Positions 51,201 to 58,170 of a stretch of 64,000 nt of DNA are shown here, piece by piece; positions within the stretch are counted from its first letter, which is position 1, and each line of letters opens with the position of its first letter. A model generated the notes under the pieces. That model searched no databases, had not been told where the DNA came from, and worked only from the letters and a program-made list of their open reading frames with translations. This DNA is from Mucilaginibacter sp. GTDB taxonomy: Bacteria > Bacteroidota > Bacteroidia > Sphingobacteriales > Sphingobacteriaceae. The stretch lies in the NCBI GenBank assembly GCA_028288025.1, contig JAQBOM010000040.1, positions 62,001 to 126,000 on the forward strand, read 5' to 3'. Position numbers and translations under genes: made by a program.

Positions 51201-51365
51201 TATTTTGCCAATACGGGCGGCTAGTATCTGTGTTTTCCCGGTCCCCGGCCCGGCGATCACCAGCACAGGGCCATCCATTTTATTAACGGCCGCCAATTGC
51301 TCAGGGTTTAACTGTGCAAGGGCCTGCTGGAATTTTTCGTTGTATTTGTTGGGGGTGGGATGCAT
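48201..51365 (-). CDS. UvrD/AddA-like helicase with C-terminal PD-(D/E)XK nuclease and Fe-S cluster
   Basis: This 1054-residue protein has Walker A 'VIAGPGTGKTQILAARIG', 'LCLTYTDAGAVAMRKRL', Walker B 'YILVDEFQDTSGSQ', 'VFVVGDDDQSIFKFQGANM' and 'TAHGSKGLEFEHVF' (motif V) near residue 640. A C-terminal PD-(D/E)XK nuclease has 'GSLDKVEFDGKLVTVVDYKTG'. Cys-rich ends ('FLDCPLRFYFQC' and 'CGKKECDWCHF') resemble the 4Fe-4S staple of AddB/AdnA nucleases. It looks like a single-chain end-resection enzyme. No AddA/AddB partner lies beside it. Confidence 0.9.
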   Translation of the reverse strand: MHPTPNKYNEKFQQALAQLNPEQLAAVNKMDGPVLVIAGPGTGKTQILAARIGKILTETDASAHEILCLTYTDAGAVAMRKRLFEFIGPDAYRVNIYTFHAFCNEIIQENLDYFGKLNLDALSDLESAMLFQELVDEFPNDHLLKRFTGDKYYDAPRLKTLFSDMKRENWDAATIEEAVKNYLADLPLRDAFIYKRANPAKGIKIGDPKQKDIDEANAMMKKLLAAVSEYHRFDAKMKHLGRYDYDDMIQWVLKAFKENEDLLRRYQERYQYILVDEFQDTSGSQNELLKFIINYWETPNVFVVGDDDQSIFKFQGANMKNILDFAGDYVNTLHTVVLKHNYRSNQHILDISKALISNNRERLTSQLSVDKNLEAAHPRFNDLVIEPVISEYENPGKELVHVAGQIKQLLDKGAEPGEIAVIYRNHSQVDELVQYLDSQHVAVNSKRKIDIFTLPFGEKIINILRYLTMEMGSPYSGDELLFEIMHYDFFDIPPIEIAKASVAVAKENYATSNNNEPKTSLRRYISQMRVPAQQGLFDQTPNQEMKFLVSDIDYLLKFSVSNTLQQLFQQVIAKMGILKYVMQQPDKGWYMQVLTNFFDFLKDESRKNPGIKLAELVATIKLMQDNKIRLDLNQVIFSENGVNFLTAHGSKGLEFEHVFLVGCSKKIWDSKGRNYGFSYPDTLTQALDDDIAQKEEARRLFYVAITRAKQCLNISYASKDKNGKEQEASQFVGEILADTHLQVKYPKVSEDAMLEFLSIQFSEADQPKVELLDKNYIDQLLQNYTLSVTHLNNFLDCPLRFYFQCLIRVPSGKSPSATFGQAVHWALNKTFRMMKANGDEFPLTDDFMKEFRWYMYRNRDSFTKEDFKLRLDYGEKILPAYYNQNIEVWNKFAVTEKTIKNVEVAGVPIKGSLDKVEFDGKLVTVVDYKTGKLKYAKDKLTGPTNDQPNGGDYWRQAVFYKILIDHDHSLDWEVINTIFEFVEPVSDGEYHKEKITITPADTEEVTGQIKTVYSKIMAHDFNTGCGKKECDWCHFVKSNFKQVGNVMQEEENID

Positions 51366-51422
51366 TTGTTGGTTGTAAATTTAGCAACAATTAATAATAT
51401 TTCTTTAATGCAATCACGTGGT

Positions 51423-51460
51423 TTTGTACTTCATAAAACCGTACAAATTATTTAAATTTG
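51423..51460 (+). promoter_or_regulatory. -7 box and flanking inverted repeat before the antitoxin-like gene
   Basis: TTTGTAC (51423-51429) and GTACAAA (51441-51447) form 7-bp inverted arms 18 bases centre to centre. They lie just upstream of TAAATTTG (51453-51460), an exact TAnnTTTG box. The ATG is 16 bases after the box. The arms cover the -33 area, so they could be an autoregulatory operator. Confidence 0.4.
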
Positions 51461-51475
51461 TAAAAAGGCATTACT

Positions 51476-51736
51476 ATGCGCACGACACAGATAAGACAGC
51501 AACTTCACGATTATATTGACTCTGCGGAAGATAAAAAGCTAAAGGCCATTTATACTCTGCTTGAAGATAATATAAATGATGAATTTACCTTCACTGCTGA
51601 GCAAAAAAAGGAATTGGATAGAAGATATGATGACTATATGAACGGAGTTGGTGAAACCTACACCTGGGAAGAAACTGTCGCTATGGCACGGCAGGCATTA
51701 GCCGACGGAAAACCAAAAGATGAGTTACTCATATAG
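51476..51736 (+). CDS. Antitoxin-like addiction-module component (orphan)
   Basis: An 86-residue acidic, mostly helical protein. An N-terminal segment ('TTQIRQQLHDYIDSAEDKKL') precedes a typical late motif 'FTAEQKKELDRRYDDYMNG' and 'TWEETVAMARQALAD'. This resembles the small proteins annotated as addiction-module components next to RelE/ParE toxins in Bacteroidota. No toxin follows: the next gene, 30 bases further on, is on the other strand. It is therefore an orphan antitoxin-like gene. The role is inference. Confidence 0.5.
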   Translation: MRTTQIRQQLHDYIDSAEDKKLKAIYTLLEDNINDEFTFTAEQKKELDRRYDDYMNGVGETYTWEETVAMARQALADGKPKDELLI

Positions 51737-51765
51737 TTTAAAACGAGAAGCTTCTATATCGCAAT

Positions 51766-52221
51766 CTATTTCTTTTTTAGTTTATTTAACGCGTTAATGT
51801 CACTGATATCCTGTTTACGCCCGCTTGCTTTTTTATTTTGTATCAGGTCATTTAACCCAATATAATTAACTGGCAATCCGTCTATGTCAATGATTAGCTT
51901 ATTTGGATATGCCTCATTAAAATTAACACCATCAATTTCATTGAGGATATCAATTCGCAGTGGCGGATAACCGATTTGAGTAATACCGCCTTTTTGCAAA
52001 AAATCTATCGTTTCCAAACCTAATGATGCCATGCCAAAATCATTAATTACACCAACCATTTTTTGAGCATTATCATCAGACAAATTAATCCAAATATCAA
52101 GGTCGCCAGTATGTCTGGGCTTTCCATGAAAAGCAAGTGCATACCCCCCTATAACCATGTAAGTAACCTTATGCTTATTCAATAAGGCAATAAAATCCTC
52201 AAAATCTTCACTAAGCGTCAT
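51766..52221 (-). CDS. Nucleotidyltransferase-fold protein (DUF6036-like)
   Basis: This 151-residue protein has the nucleotidyltransferase start 'YMVIGGYALAFHGKPRHTGDLDIWI' (GG-x..-DxDI pattern) with two Asp for metal binding. Then come 'LRIDILNEIDGV' with a third Asp and a C-terminal helix ending Lys-Lys-Lys. It resembles the MNT/AbiEii-like NTases (DUF6036) often coupled to a small partner gene. Here the partner overlaps its start by 4 bases. NTase toxins of this fold transfer nucleotides to RNAs or proteins, but activity and target here are unknown. Confidence 0.72.
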   Translation of the reverse strand: MTLSEDFEDFIALLNKHKVTYMVIGGYALAFHGKPRHTGDLDIWINLSDDNAQKMVGVINDFGMASLGLETIDFLQKGGITQIGYPPLRIDILNEIDGVNFNEAYPNKLIIDIDGLPVNYIGLNDLIQNKKASGRKQDISDINALNKLKKK

Positions 52222-52409
52222 GAATGCAGTTTTCTTTTTATAACCACTGTTTTATCCATTCGCTGGCTGGGTTTCAAACTATGTGAAATCAATTCAGTAA
52301 CCGCAGCAATTCGTTCCTGTGGTGGCCTTGACAGCCAATACATCATATCCTCATATTCCTCGTCAATCTCTTTTAATATTGCTTTTCTAACAACAGGAAC
52401 GATTTTCAT
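52218..52409 (-). CDS. Small partner protein of the nucleotidyltransferase
   Basis: A 63-residue basic protein with 'VRKAILKEIDEEYEDMMYWL', then 'SRPPQERIAAVTEL' and a Lys-Arg-rich end. The order 'W-x-R-x-P-x-x-R-(I/L)-x-x-V' is seen in small proteins encoded directly before DUF6036-type NTases in many phyla. Its stop overlaps the NTase start (ATGA), indicating coupling. It may be an antitoxin or adaptor for the NTase. The pair lies between the antitoxin-like gene and ispF. Confidence 0.6.
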   Translation of the reverse strand: MKIVPVVRKAILKEIDEEYEDMMYWLSRPPQERIAAVTELISHSLKPSQRMDKTVVIKRKLHS

Positions 52410-52454
52410 AGCACTAATTTTTTGGCGATATTCAAATTTACTATAAAATCCGGT

Positions 52455-52940
52455 TCAAACAATCTTCTCGATCAAACAAACAGCATAGGCAACCACGCCT
52501 TCCTGGCGGCCAATGAAACCCAGTTTTTCGTTGGTGGTGGCTTTGATGGATATATCTTCCTCGCTTATACCGGCCGCGTTGGCGATATTTGTTTTCATGG
52601 CGGGGATGTGGGGATTTATTTTTGGTTCTTCGAGGCAAACCATAGCGTCAATATTGCCGATCTGCCAGCCTTTTTCGCTGAGAAGGGTAATCACATGTTT
52701 CAGCAATAAAAGGCTGCTGATGCCTTTCCATTTATCGTCTTTGTTCGAGAAATGGTATCCGATGTCGCGCAGATTGGCTGCACCTAATAACGCGTCGCAG
52801 ATGGCATGTAGCAGCACGTCGGCATCCGAATGGCCGAATGCACCAGAGCGGTGGTCCAGGTCGACACCGCCTAATATAAAAGGATGCCCAACCTTTAGCT
52901 GGTGCACATCAAAGCCAAAACCAACCCTGATCTTTCCCAT
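52455..52940 (-). CDS. ispF: 2-C-methyl-D-erythritol 2,4-cyclodiphosphate synthase
   Basis: IspF cyclises CDP-ME 2-phosphate to MEcPP in the non-mevalonate isoprenoid pathway. The 161 residues match the family: 'IRVGFGFDVHQL' with the zinc Asp and His, 'LDHRSGAFGHSDADVLLHAI' with the second zinc His, 'DALLGAANLRDIGYHF' and the late 'SIKATTNEKLGFIGRQEG'. It starts within porV's stop codon (1-base overlap), so the two are coupled. No ispD is adjacent. Confidence 0.96.
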   Translation of the reverse strand: MGKIRVGFGFDVHQLKVGHPFILGGVDLDHRSGAFGHSDADVLLHAICDALLGAANLRDIGYHFSNKDDKWKGISSLLLLKHVITLLSEKGWQIGNIDAMVCLEEPKINPHIPAMKTNIANAAGISEEDISIKATTNEKLGFIGRQEGVVAYAVCLIEKIV

Positions 52941-54127
52941 TATTTTTTTGCCGCGTTTTTGTCGCCACCGAAATTAGCGCTTAGCGTAAAACGCAGCGTA
53001 TTGGCCAGCGGGCTGTTTTGCTGGCTGGCGGCCAGGTATGAAAAGTCAAATGTTAAGTCTTTGTATTTGTAACCAACGCCGACTGTAAAATAATGCGCGC
53101 CGCCTTTATTGGCGTTCTGGTAAAAATACCCCGTTCTTAACGCGAACATGTGGCTGTACCAGTATTCAATGCCCGGCGACACGGTGATTTCCTGGATTTC
53201 TTCGCTAAATCCGCCGGGAGCGTCGGTAAATGAACCGAAAATTCCAGCCGGAACAGATACGTTATCATCCTGGCCTTTTATGATATTTCCATTTGCATCC
53301 CTGATCGGGGGAGTCGGTACCAGTAATTTATTTAAATCAAGAGTAACCGTTAACTGGTTAAAATCATCCAGGTTCCAGGTATTGGCAGCGCCTATTTTTA
53401 AGTTGGCAGGCAAAAAATATTGAGGGCCGGTATCACTGTAACTGATTTTTGACCCGATGTTTGAAATGTTAACGCCAAAAGAAAAGATCGCGTCCTTACC
53501 AAATTGCTGCGTGGGTTTGGTATAAAAGAAAGAAACGCCTGCCGCCAGCGAATTTCCGGCCTTTGCCTGCTGGCCCGAACCTGTCGCAAAAAACGCGTTT
53601 GATAAATTAGAGTGGACAAACCCCATGGTTAACCCGAGTGAAAAGTCCTCGCCAAATTTGCGGGCAAATGAGCCATTTAATGAAAACTCATTGGGACTGT
53701 ATGTGCCTTGGCTATTTTGGCTGGCATCGGTTAGTTGGATGGTGCCGTAGTTAAAGTAACGCAGTGATAACCCTATTGAGTTACGGTCGCTAAGCTTATG
53801 GGCGTAGCTTACATAGGATAGGCTTATATCGGGCACCAATTGCCGCAGCCAGGGGCTGTATGAAATAGATATATCATTGTTGTTTTCAAGAAATGCCAGT
53901 TTTGCCGGGTTCCAGTAATTTGCATTTACATCCGGACTAATCGCTACGCCGGCCTCGCCTAACCCGCCCGAGCGTGAATCAGGTGTTATATTTAAAAAGG
54001 GTACTGCCGTGGGGATTGCTGATAAACTGGTACCATTTGTATTTGTGCCTGTTGTTTGCGAAAACACTATAAGCGGCAATGATAGCACGCAAAGGAAAAT
54101 AGTGGTTTTATGAAAACGAAACTTCAT
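52940..54127 (-). CDS. porV: Type IX secretion outer-membrane channel protein PorV (LptO)
   Basis: A 395-residue protein with a signal peptide ending 'IVFSQ' and a long beta-barrel. The N-terminal 'TAVPFLNITPDSRSGGLGEA', then 'GVAISPDVNANYWNPAKLAF', is the PorV hallmark, and 'SYVSYAHKLSDRNSIGLSLRYF' follows. PorV is the shuttle that hands type IX cargo from the SprA channel to the attachment complex; with PorU it processes C-terminal signals. It is divergent from gldJ, consistent with the gliding/T9SS locus arrangement, though porU is not beside it. Confidence 0.9.
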   Translation of the reverse strand: MKFRFHKTTIFLCVLSLPLIVFSQTTGTNTNGTSLSAIPTAVPFLNITPDSRSGGLGEAGVAISPDVNANYWNPAKLAFLENNNDISISYSPWLRQLVPDISLSYVSYAHKLSDRNSIGLSLRYFNYGTIQLTDASQNSQGTYSPNEFSLNGSFARKFGEDFSLGLTMGFVHSNLSNAFFATGSGQQAKAGNSLAAGVSFFYTKPTQQFGKDAIFSFGVNISNIGSKISYSDTGPQYFLPANLKIGAANTWNLDDFNQLTVTLDLNKLLVPTPPIRDANGNIIKGQDDNVSVPAGIFGSFTDAPGGFSEEIQEITVSPGIEYWYSHMFALRTGYFYQNANKGGAHYFTVGVGYKYKDLTFDFSYLAASQQNSPLANTLRFTLSANFGGDKNAAKK

Positions 54128-54219
54128 TGGCGCAATATACTTTTAATATTTTTGAAATAGTAAAATAGCCATGGCAGTAATACGTTCGGGTATGCAAATA
54201 AGTTTTTAATCAAAAAAGT

Positions 54220-54227
54220 TAACTTTG
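54220..54227 (+). promoter_or_regulatory. -7-like box (TAACTTTG) upstream of gldJ
   Basis: This is an exact TAnnTTTG match about 134 bases before the gldJ ATG, with a T-run about 17 bases upstream. The 233-base gldJ-porV divergent region is AT-rich and must also carry the porV promoter, which I could not place. Confidence 0.35.
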
Positions 54228-54361
54228 TTGAAACTACATTTTAAATTTTACGTTTAAATCGTAATTGGGTTTGGTTTCTCTAAATCAATCATGAGGAATT
54301 AAATTAGAATTTTATACAAAATATATTAAATTTACCCATCTTAAAATAATTGTAAAAAAAT

Positions 54362-56041
54362 ATGAAAGTACTTTTTACGAAGACTGCTATAGTGCTGTTG
54401 GGATTAGGGACCTTGATTTGCAGCTGCAGTAAACGACCGACGTCTGCCAAAACTGGCATAGTTTATAATGATAAAACCAATGGCGGTTACGAGCGGTTCC
54501 GTAATATACACCCGGCCCCCGGGCCCGGCCTTGTTGCCATTGAAGGCGGTACATTTGTTATGGGTGGCAGTGCCGACCAGGATGTTACCTACGACTATAA
54601 CAATGTGCGCCGCAGAGTAACTGTGCCGTCTTTTTATATGGACGAAACAGAGGTAGCCAACCAGGACTGGCTGGATTACCTGCACTGGATCAGCATTACG
54701 TATCCGCAAGATCGTGAACTGTATTACAATGCACTGCCGGATACACTGGTATGGCGCAAACCTTTGTCATATAATGAGCCCTATGTGGATAACTACCTAA
54801 GGCACCCGGCCTTCCAGGATTACCCGGTTGTTGGGGTGACATGGGATCAGGCACAAGATTATTGCCAGTGGCGTACTGATCGTACCAACGAAAATATTTT
54901 ACGATTAAGCGGGCGCATGGTTGCCTGGAAAGACTTAGCAGGCGGAGGTAAAGGCAAAAATGCCCAGGCCCCTGCTGCCGGTAAAGCACCTTTTAACACG
55001 GATATTTACCTGAACGGACAATTAACCGGTGCCGGTTACGATGGTAAAAAGATGATGCCCAATTTAAGCCCGACCGCCCAGGCTTCTGCCGGGGCGAACG
55101 GCAAGGCGGGAAAACCCGTTCGTCCGGTGCGTATAGAAGATGGTATTTTAAAACAAGCCTACCGCCTTCCATCAGAAGCTGAATGGGAGTACGCAGCTTT
55201 GGCCCTGATAGGCAACACGCAATTTGAAAATATCAACGACGGTAAAGTATACCCATGGAATGGCATGGGCGTACGTTCTGCAAAAAGAGCAACCCGCGGC
55301 CTGATCATGGCTAACTTTAAACGTGGCGCAGGCGATAATATGGGCGTTGGCGGTTATTTGAATGATAAAGCCGATATTACCGCATCTGTAAGGTCGAACC
55401 CGCCTAACGATTTCGGTTTATATAATATGGCCGGTAATGTGAATGAATGGGTAGAGGATACTTATCGCCAGACCTCATTTGAAGAGTTTGATGATTTTAA
55501 CCCGTTCCGCGGAAACGAGTACACCAACAAGCGTATGGCCGATGCGACAAAAGGGTTATATGCCAAGGACAAGTATGGTAAGCCGATTAAAGATCCTGCA
55601 AAGGCAAACAAAAAATTAAAGTATAGTGAATTGGTTGCTTTACAGCAAGGCCAAAACGCAAATGCTGCAAATACTGCTGCCGGAACTACTGCCGTTACCA
55701 CCCCGGGTGTTACAGCAAGCGCTGCATTAACTTCGCAAAAAAATTCGTTACAGGGAAAACCATTTAACCCCGATTTGCGCGGTTATGGCGATACCGTTAA
55801 TACTTCGTTATACGGTACAACCACTTTGGTAAATGACCATTCGAAGGTTTATAAAGGCGGTTCATGGAACGATATGGCATTTTGGCTGAACCCGGCAACA
55901 CGCCGTTTTATGGATGAGGATGAATCGACCGCCGAAGTAGGTTTCCGTTGCGCTATGACAATGGTTGGCGCTTCCGAAATTCACCCCGAAGGCAAGCCAC
56001 ACTTCAGCGTGAAAAAGCCGAAACCATATAAAGCGAAATAA
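54362..56041 (+). CDS. gldJ: Gliding motility/T9SS lipoprotein GldJ
   Basis: A 559-residue lipoprotein with a signal peptide and lipobox ending 'LICSC' (Cys 22). A formylglycine-generating-enzyme-like (SUMF) domain has the GldJ pattern 'APGPGLVAIEGGTFVMGGS', 'SFYMDETEVANQDWLDYLHW', 'DTLVWRKPLSYNEPYVDNYL' and 'YPVVGVTWDQAQDYCQWRTD', ending with 'KVYKGGSWNDMAFWLNPATR' and 'EVGFRCAMTM'. A Gln/Ala/Thr-rich insertion (about 425-465) interrupts the domain. GldJ stabilises GldK and is needed for gliding and T9SS. It is distinguished from GldK by the 'NYLRHPA' block. Confidence 0.88.
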   Translation: MKVLFTKTAIVLLGLGTLICSCSKRPTSAKTGIVYNDKTNGGYERFRNIHPAPGPGLVAIEGGTFVMGGSADQDVTYDYNNVRRRVTVPSFYMDETEVANQDWLDYLHWISITYPQDRELYYNALPDTLVWRKPLSYNEPYVDNYLRHPAFQDYPVVGVTWDQAQDYCQWRTDRTNENILRLSGRMVAWKDLAGGGKGKNAQAPAAGKAPFNTDIYLNGQLTGAGYDGKKMMPNLSPTAQASAGANGKAGKPVRPVRIEDGILKQAYRLPSEAEWEYAALALIGNTQFENINDGKVYPWNGMGVRSAKRATRGLIMANFKRGAGDNMGVGGYLNDKADITASVRSNPPNDFGLYNMAGNVNEWVEDTYRQTSFEEFDDFNPFRGNEYTNKRMADATKGLYAKDKYGKPIKDPAKANKKLKYSELVALQQGQNANAANTAAGTTAVTTPGVTASAALTSQKNSLQGKPFNPDLRGYGDTVNTSLYGTTTLVNDHSKVYKGGSWNDMAFWLNPATRRFMDEDESTAEVGFRCAMTMVGASEIHPEGKPHFSVKKPKPYKAK

Positions 56042-56055
56042 TTCGCTGAAGATAG

Positions 56056-56100
56056 ATATAAACAGAAAAAGCGGGATTGTCCCGCTTTTTCTGTTTATAT
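56056..56100. terminator. Long intrinsic terminator between gldJ and the biotinyl carrier gene
   Basis: Perfect arms of 21 bp (56056-56076 and 56080-56100) enclose a 3-base loop. The GC-rich core GCGGGA/TCCCGC is flanked by A- and T-runs, so it can stop both converging genes. Confidence 0.92.
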
Positions 56101-56113
56101 GAAGTATCTGATA

Positions 56114-56611
56114 TTAAAACATCAACAGCACCTGTCCCTTTTCAACTTTGTCGCCTGATTTAATTTTTACTGTTTTAATTGTTGCATCGGCCGGCGCCTT
56201 GATAATATTTTCCATCTTCATGGCTTCCAGGATAAACAGGTTATCGCCCTTTTTGATTTCCATACCCTCATTTACAAAAACCTTGAGTACCATGCCGGGC
56301 ATAGGCGCTTTTATATCGCTAACCTTAGCCGTATTTAAATTACTAAGCCCTAATTGATCAAGCAGAATATCGAACTGGTCCTTCGCTGCAATGGTGTATA
56401 TATTATTGCCGACTTTTATTTCAGCTGTCTTTTCGGCCCGGTTAAAGCTTATTACCTCGACGTTATAAGATGCCAGGTTATTAATAATATGCCATTGTGT
56501 GTTGTTTATTTTCCTTACATCAGCATTTACACTGTCGCCATTGATCATTAAGCCCTCCCCGGTTTTGTCCACTTCAAAGACGTGTCTGTCGTTTACATTT
56601 AGTTTGTACAT
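56114..56611 (-). CDS. Biotinyl carrier protein (carboxylase subunit)
   Basis: A 165-residue protein with a variable N-terminal half and a C-terminal biotinyl domain: 'IKAPMPGMVLKVFVNEGMEI', the biotinylation motif 'LEAMKMENIIKAP' and 'VKIKSGDKVEKGQVLLMF'. The Lys in AMKM should carry biotin. It is likely the carrier of a propionyl-CoA or acetyl-CoA carboxylase; no carboxylase subunit is adjacent in the window. A functional link with MeaB (propionyl-CoA to methylmalonyl-CoA) is possible. Confidence 0.88.
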   Translation of the reverse strand: MYKLNVNDRHVFEVDKTGEGLMINGDSVNADVRKINNTQWHIINNLASYNVEVISFNRAEKTAEIKVGNNIYTIAAKDQFDILLDQLGLSNLNTAKVSDIKAPMPGMVLKVFVNEGMEIKKGDNLFILEAMKMENIIKAPADATIKTVKIKSGDKVEKGQVLLMF

Positions 56612-56730
56612 GGGTTTGGAGAGGTTAGAGGTTAGTTGATTAGAGATTAGTTGTGGGAGTTGCTGATTAATTTGATTTGGGGGTTTTGCTGATTTTCAAA
56701 TATCTTCGATTAGGAGCAGATATGCAATTA

Positions 56731-56780
56731 AAATCAGCGTAATCAAGCAAATCATTAAAATCGGCGGTCAGAATCAGCGG
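56731..56780. repeat. AATCRGCG-type short repeats
   Basis: AATCAGCG at 56732, AATCGGCGG at 56759 and AATCAGCGG at 56772 lie in a 50-base stretch together with AATCAAGC and AATCATT. It follows the stop of the DUF4159 gene on the minus strand. This style of repeat is frequent in Bacteroidota intergenic DNA. Confidence 0.5.
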
Positions 56781-56783
56781 TCC

Positions 56784-57449
56784 TTATTGTGTTAGTGCGT
56801 ATTGTATCATGTTTGCGCCCATTTTTAGTGCTTTTACACGATTTTCCTGGGTGTCGCCGGCATATGTGCCGTAATCTTCCCAGCCGTTGCCTAAATCGCA
56901 TTCATAGGTGTAAAAACATACCAGCCGCCCTTTATAGATCAGGCCAAAGCCCTGTGGCCGTTTGCCGTCGTGCTCATGTATTTTCGGCAGGCCCATTGGG
57001 AAACTAAACTTTTGGTGATAGATCGGATGATTTAACGGCAGTTCGACAAAATTGAGCTCGGGGAAAACCTTTTTCATTTGCGGGCGGATGAACTGGTCCA
57101 AACCGTAATTATCGTCGATATGTAAAAAGCCGCCGCCAGCCAGGTACCTGCGCAGGTTATTCACTTCCTGGTCGGAAAATATGACATTTCCGTGCCCGGT
57201 CATAAAAATAAAGGGGTAATTAAACAACTCGGCGCTGCCTGCCTCTACAACTTCGTCTTCGGGCTGGAAACTGGTTTTAAGGTTTTCGTTGCAAAATTTT
57301 ATCAGATTGGGCAGTGCTGTCCTGTCGCCATACCAATCGCCGCCGCCATTATATTTCAGCTTAGCCATTTTGTAAGTGGGCGGGATAGTAAAACTGGTTA
57401 TGAAACTTGCCAACACGAAAGCAGCAACAATGCAGATACCTTTTCTCAT
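56784..57449 (-). CDS. DUF4159 domain-containing secreted protein
   Basis: A 221-residue protein with a signal peptide (to about 22) and a DUF4159 domain: 'KLKYNGGGDWYGDRTALPNL', 'YPFIFMTGHGNVIFSD', 'NLRRYLAGGGFLHIDDNYGL', 'LPLNHPIYHQKFSF' and 'LVCFYTYECDLGNGWEDYG'. It has a glutamine-amidotransferase/flavodoxin-like fold of unknown function. It is the last gene of a five-gene minus-strand operon, 1 base after rsmE. Confidence 0.88.
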   Translation of the reverse strand: MRKGICIVAAFVLASFITSFTIPPTYKMAKLKYNGGGDWYGDRTALPNLIKFCNENLKTSFQPEDEVVEAGSAELFNYPFIFMTGHGNVIFSDQEVNNLRRYLAGGGFLHIDDNYGLDQFIRPQMKKVFPELNFVELPLNHPIYHQKFSFPMGLPKIHEHDGKRPQGFGLIYKGRLVCFYTYECDLGNGWEDYGTYAGDTQENRVKALKMGANMIQYALTQ

Positions 57450-57450
57450 C

Positions 57451-58158
57451 TTATCTGTTTAAAAAATTTACTTCAAAACAAGCTTCCAGCGCGGCCGTTT
57501 CTGTCCTTAAACGGCTTTCGCCTAGAGTTATGGCCTTGTAACCGTTTTGCAAGGCTGAGTCAATTTCCGAAGGTGAGAAATCGCCTTCCGGGCCTATCAG
57601 CATCAAATACGAACTATGCGGAACCAACGCTGCACCCAAATTTGTTTTATCGCCATCATCACAATGCGCAATAAATTTTTGCCCGTCAAACTTCTTTGCT
57701 ATTAGCTGATTAAAACTAACCGGCTCGTTCAAAACAGGGTGATAGGCTTTTATCGATTGTTTAATTGCCGACGTGATGATTTTATTCAGCCGGTCGACTT
57801 TTACTTCCTTACGCTCGGAACGATGACAGATAATAGGCGATATCTCATCAATGCCAATTTCTGTTGCTTTTTCGATAAACCACTCCATCCGCTCAATATT
57901 TTTGGTTGGGGCTATGGCTATATGTAAATAATGATTTCGTTTATTAAACGCCGGGATCACTGAGTTTATTTGAAGGACAACTCTTTTTGGATGTGCATCC
58001 GTGATTTGGGCATTGTACAAACCACCCCGGCCGTCAACCAGCTGTACTTCGCTGCCGGTTTCGAGCCGCAGCACCCTAATACAGTGCTTGCTTTCTTCTT
58101 CACTAAGCAAGTAATGCGGATGGGTAGGATTAATATCAGGCGTATAAAAAAGTTGCAT
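57451..58158 (-). CDS. rsmE: 16S rRNA (uracil(1498)-N(3))-methyltransferase RsmE
   Basis: RsmE methylates U1498 of 16S rRNA with SAM. The 235-residue protein has an N-terminal PUA-like domain ('LSEEESKHCIRVLRLETGSE') and a SPOUT domain with 'IAIAPTKNIERMEWFIEKAT', 'ISPIICHRSERKEVKVDRL', the knot 'LMLIGPEGDFSPSEID' and 'ITLGESRLRTETAALEACFE'. Complete. It is part of the dedA-ppa-CNNM-rsmE-DUF4159 run with gaps of 1-12 bases. Confidence 0.96.
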   Translation of the reverse strand: MQLFYTPDINPTHPHYLLSEEESKHCIRVLRLETGSEVQLVDGRGGLYNAQITDAHPKRVVLQINSVIPAFNKRNHYLHIAIAPTKNIERMEWFIEKATEIGIDEISPIICHRSERKEVKVDRLNKIITSAIKQSIKAYHPVLNEPVSFNQLIAKKFDGQKFIAHCDDGDKTNLGAALVPHSSYLMLIGPEGDFSPSEIDSALQNGYKAITLGESRLRTETAALEACFEVNFLNR

Positions 58159-58170
58159 GGAATTAGCAGA

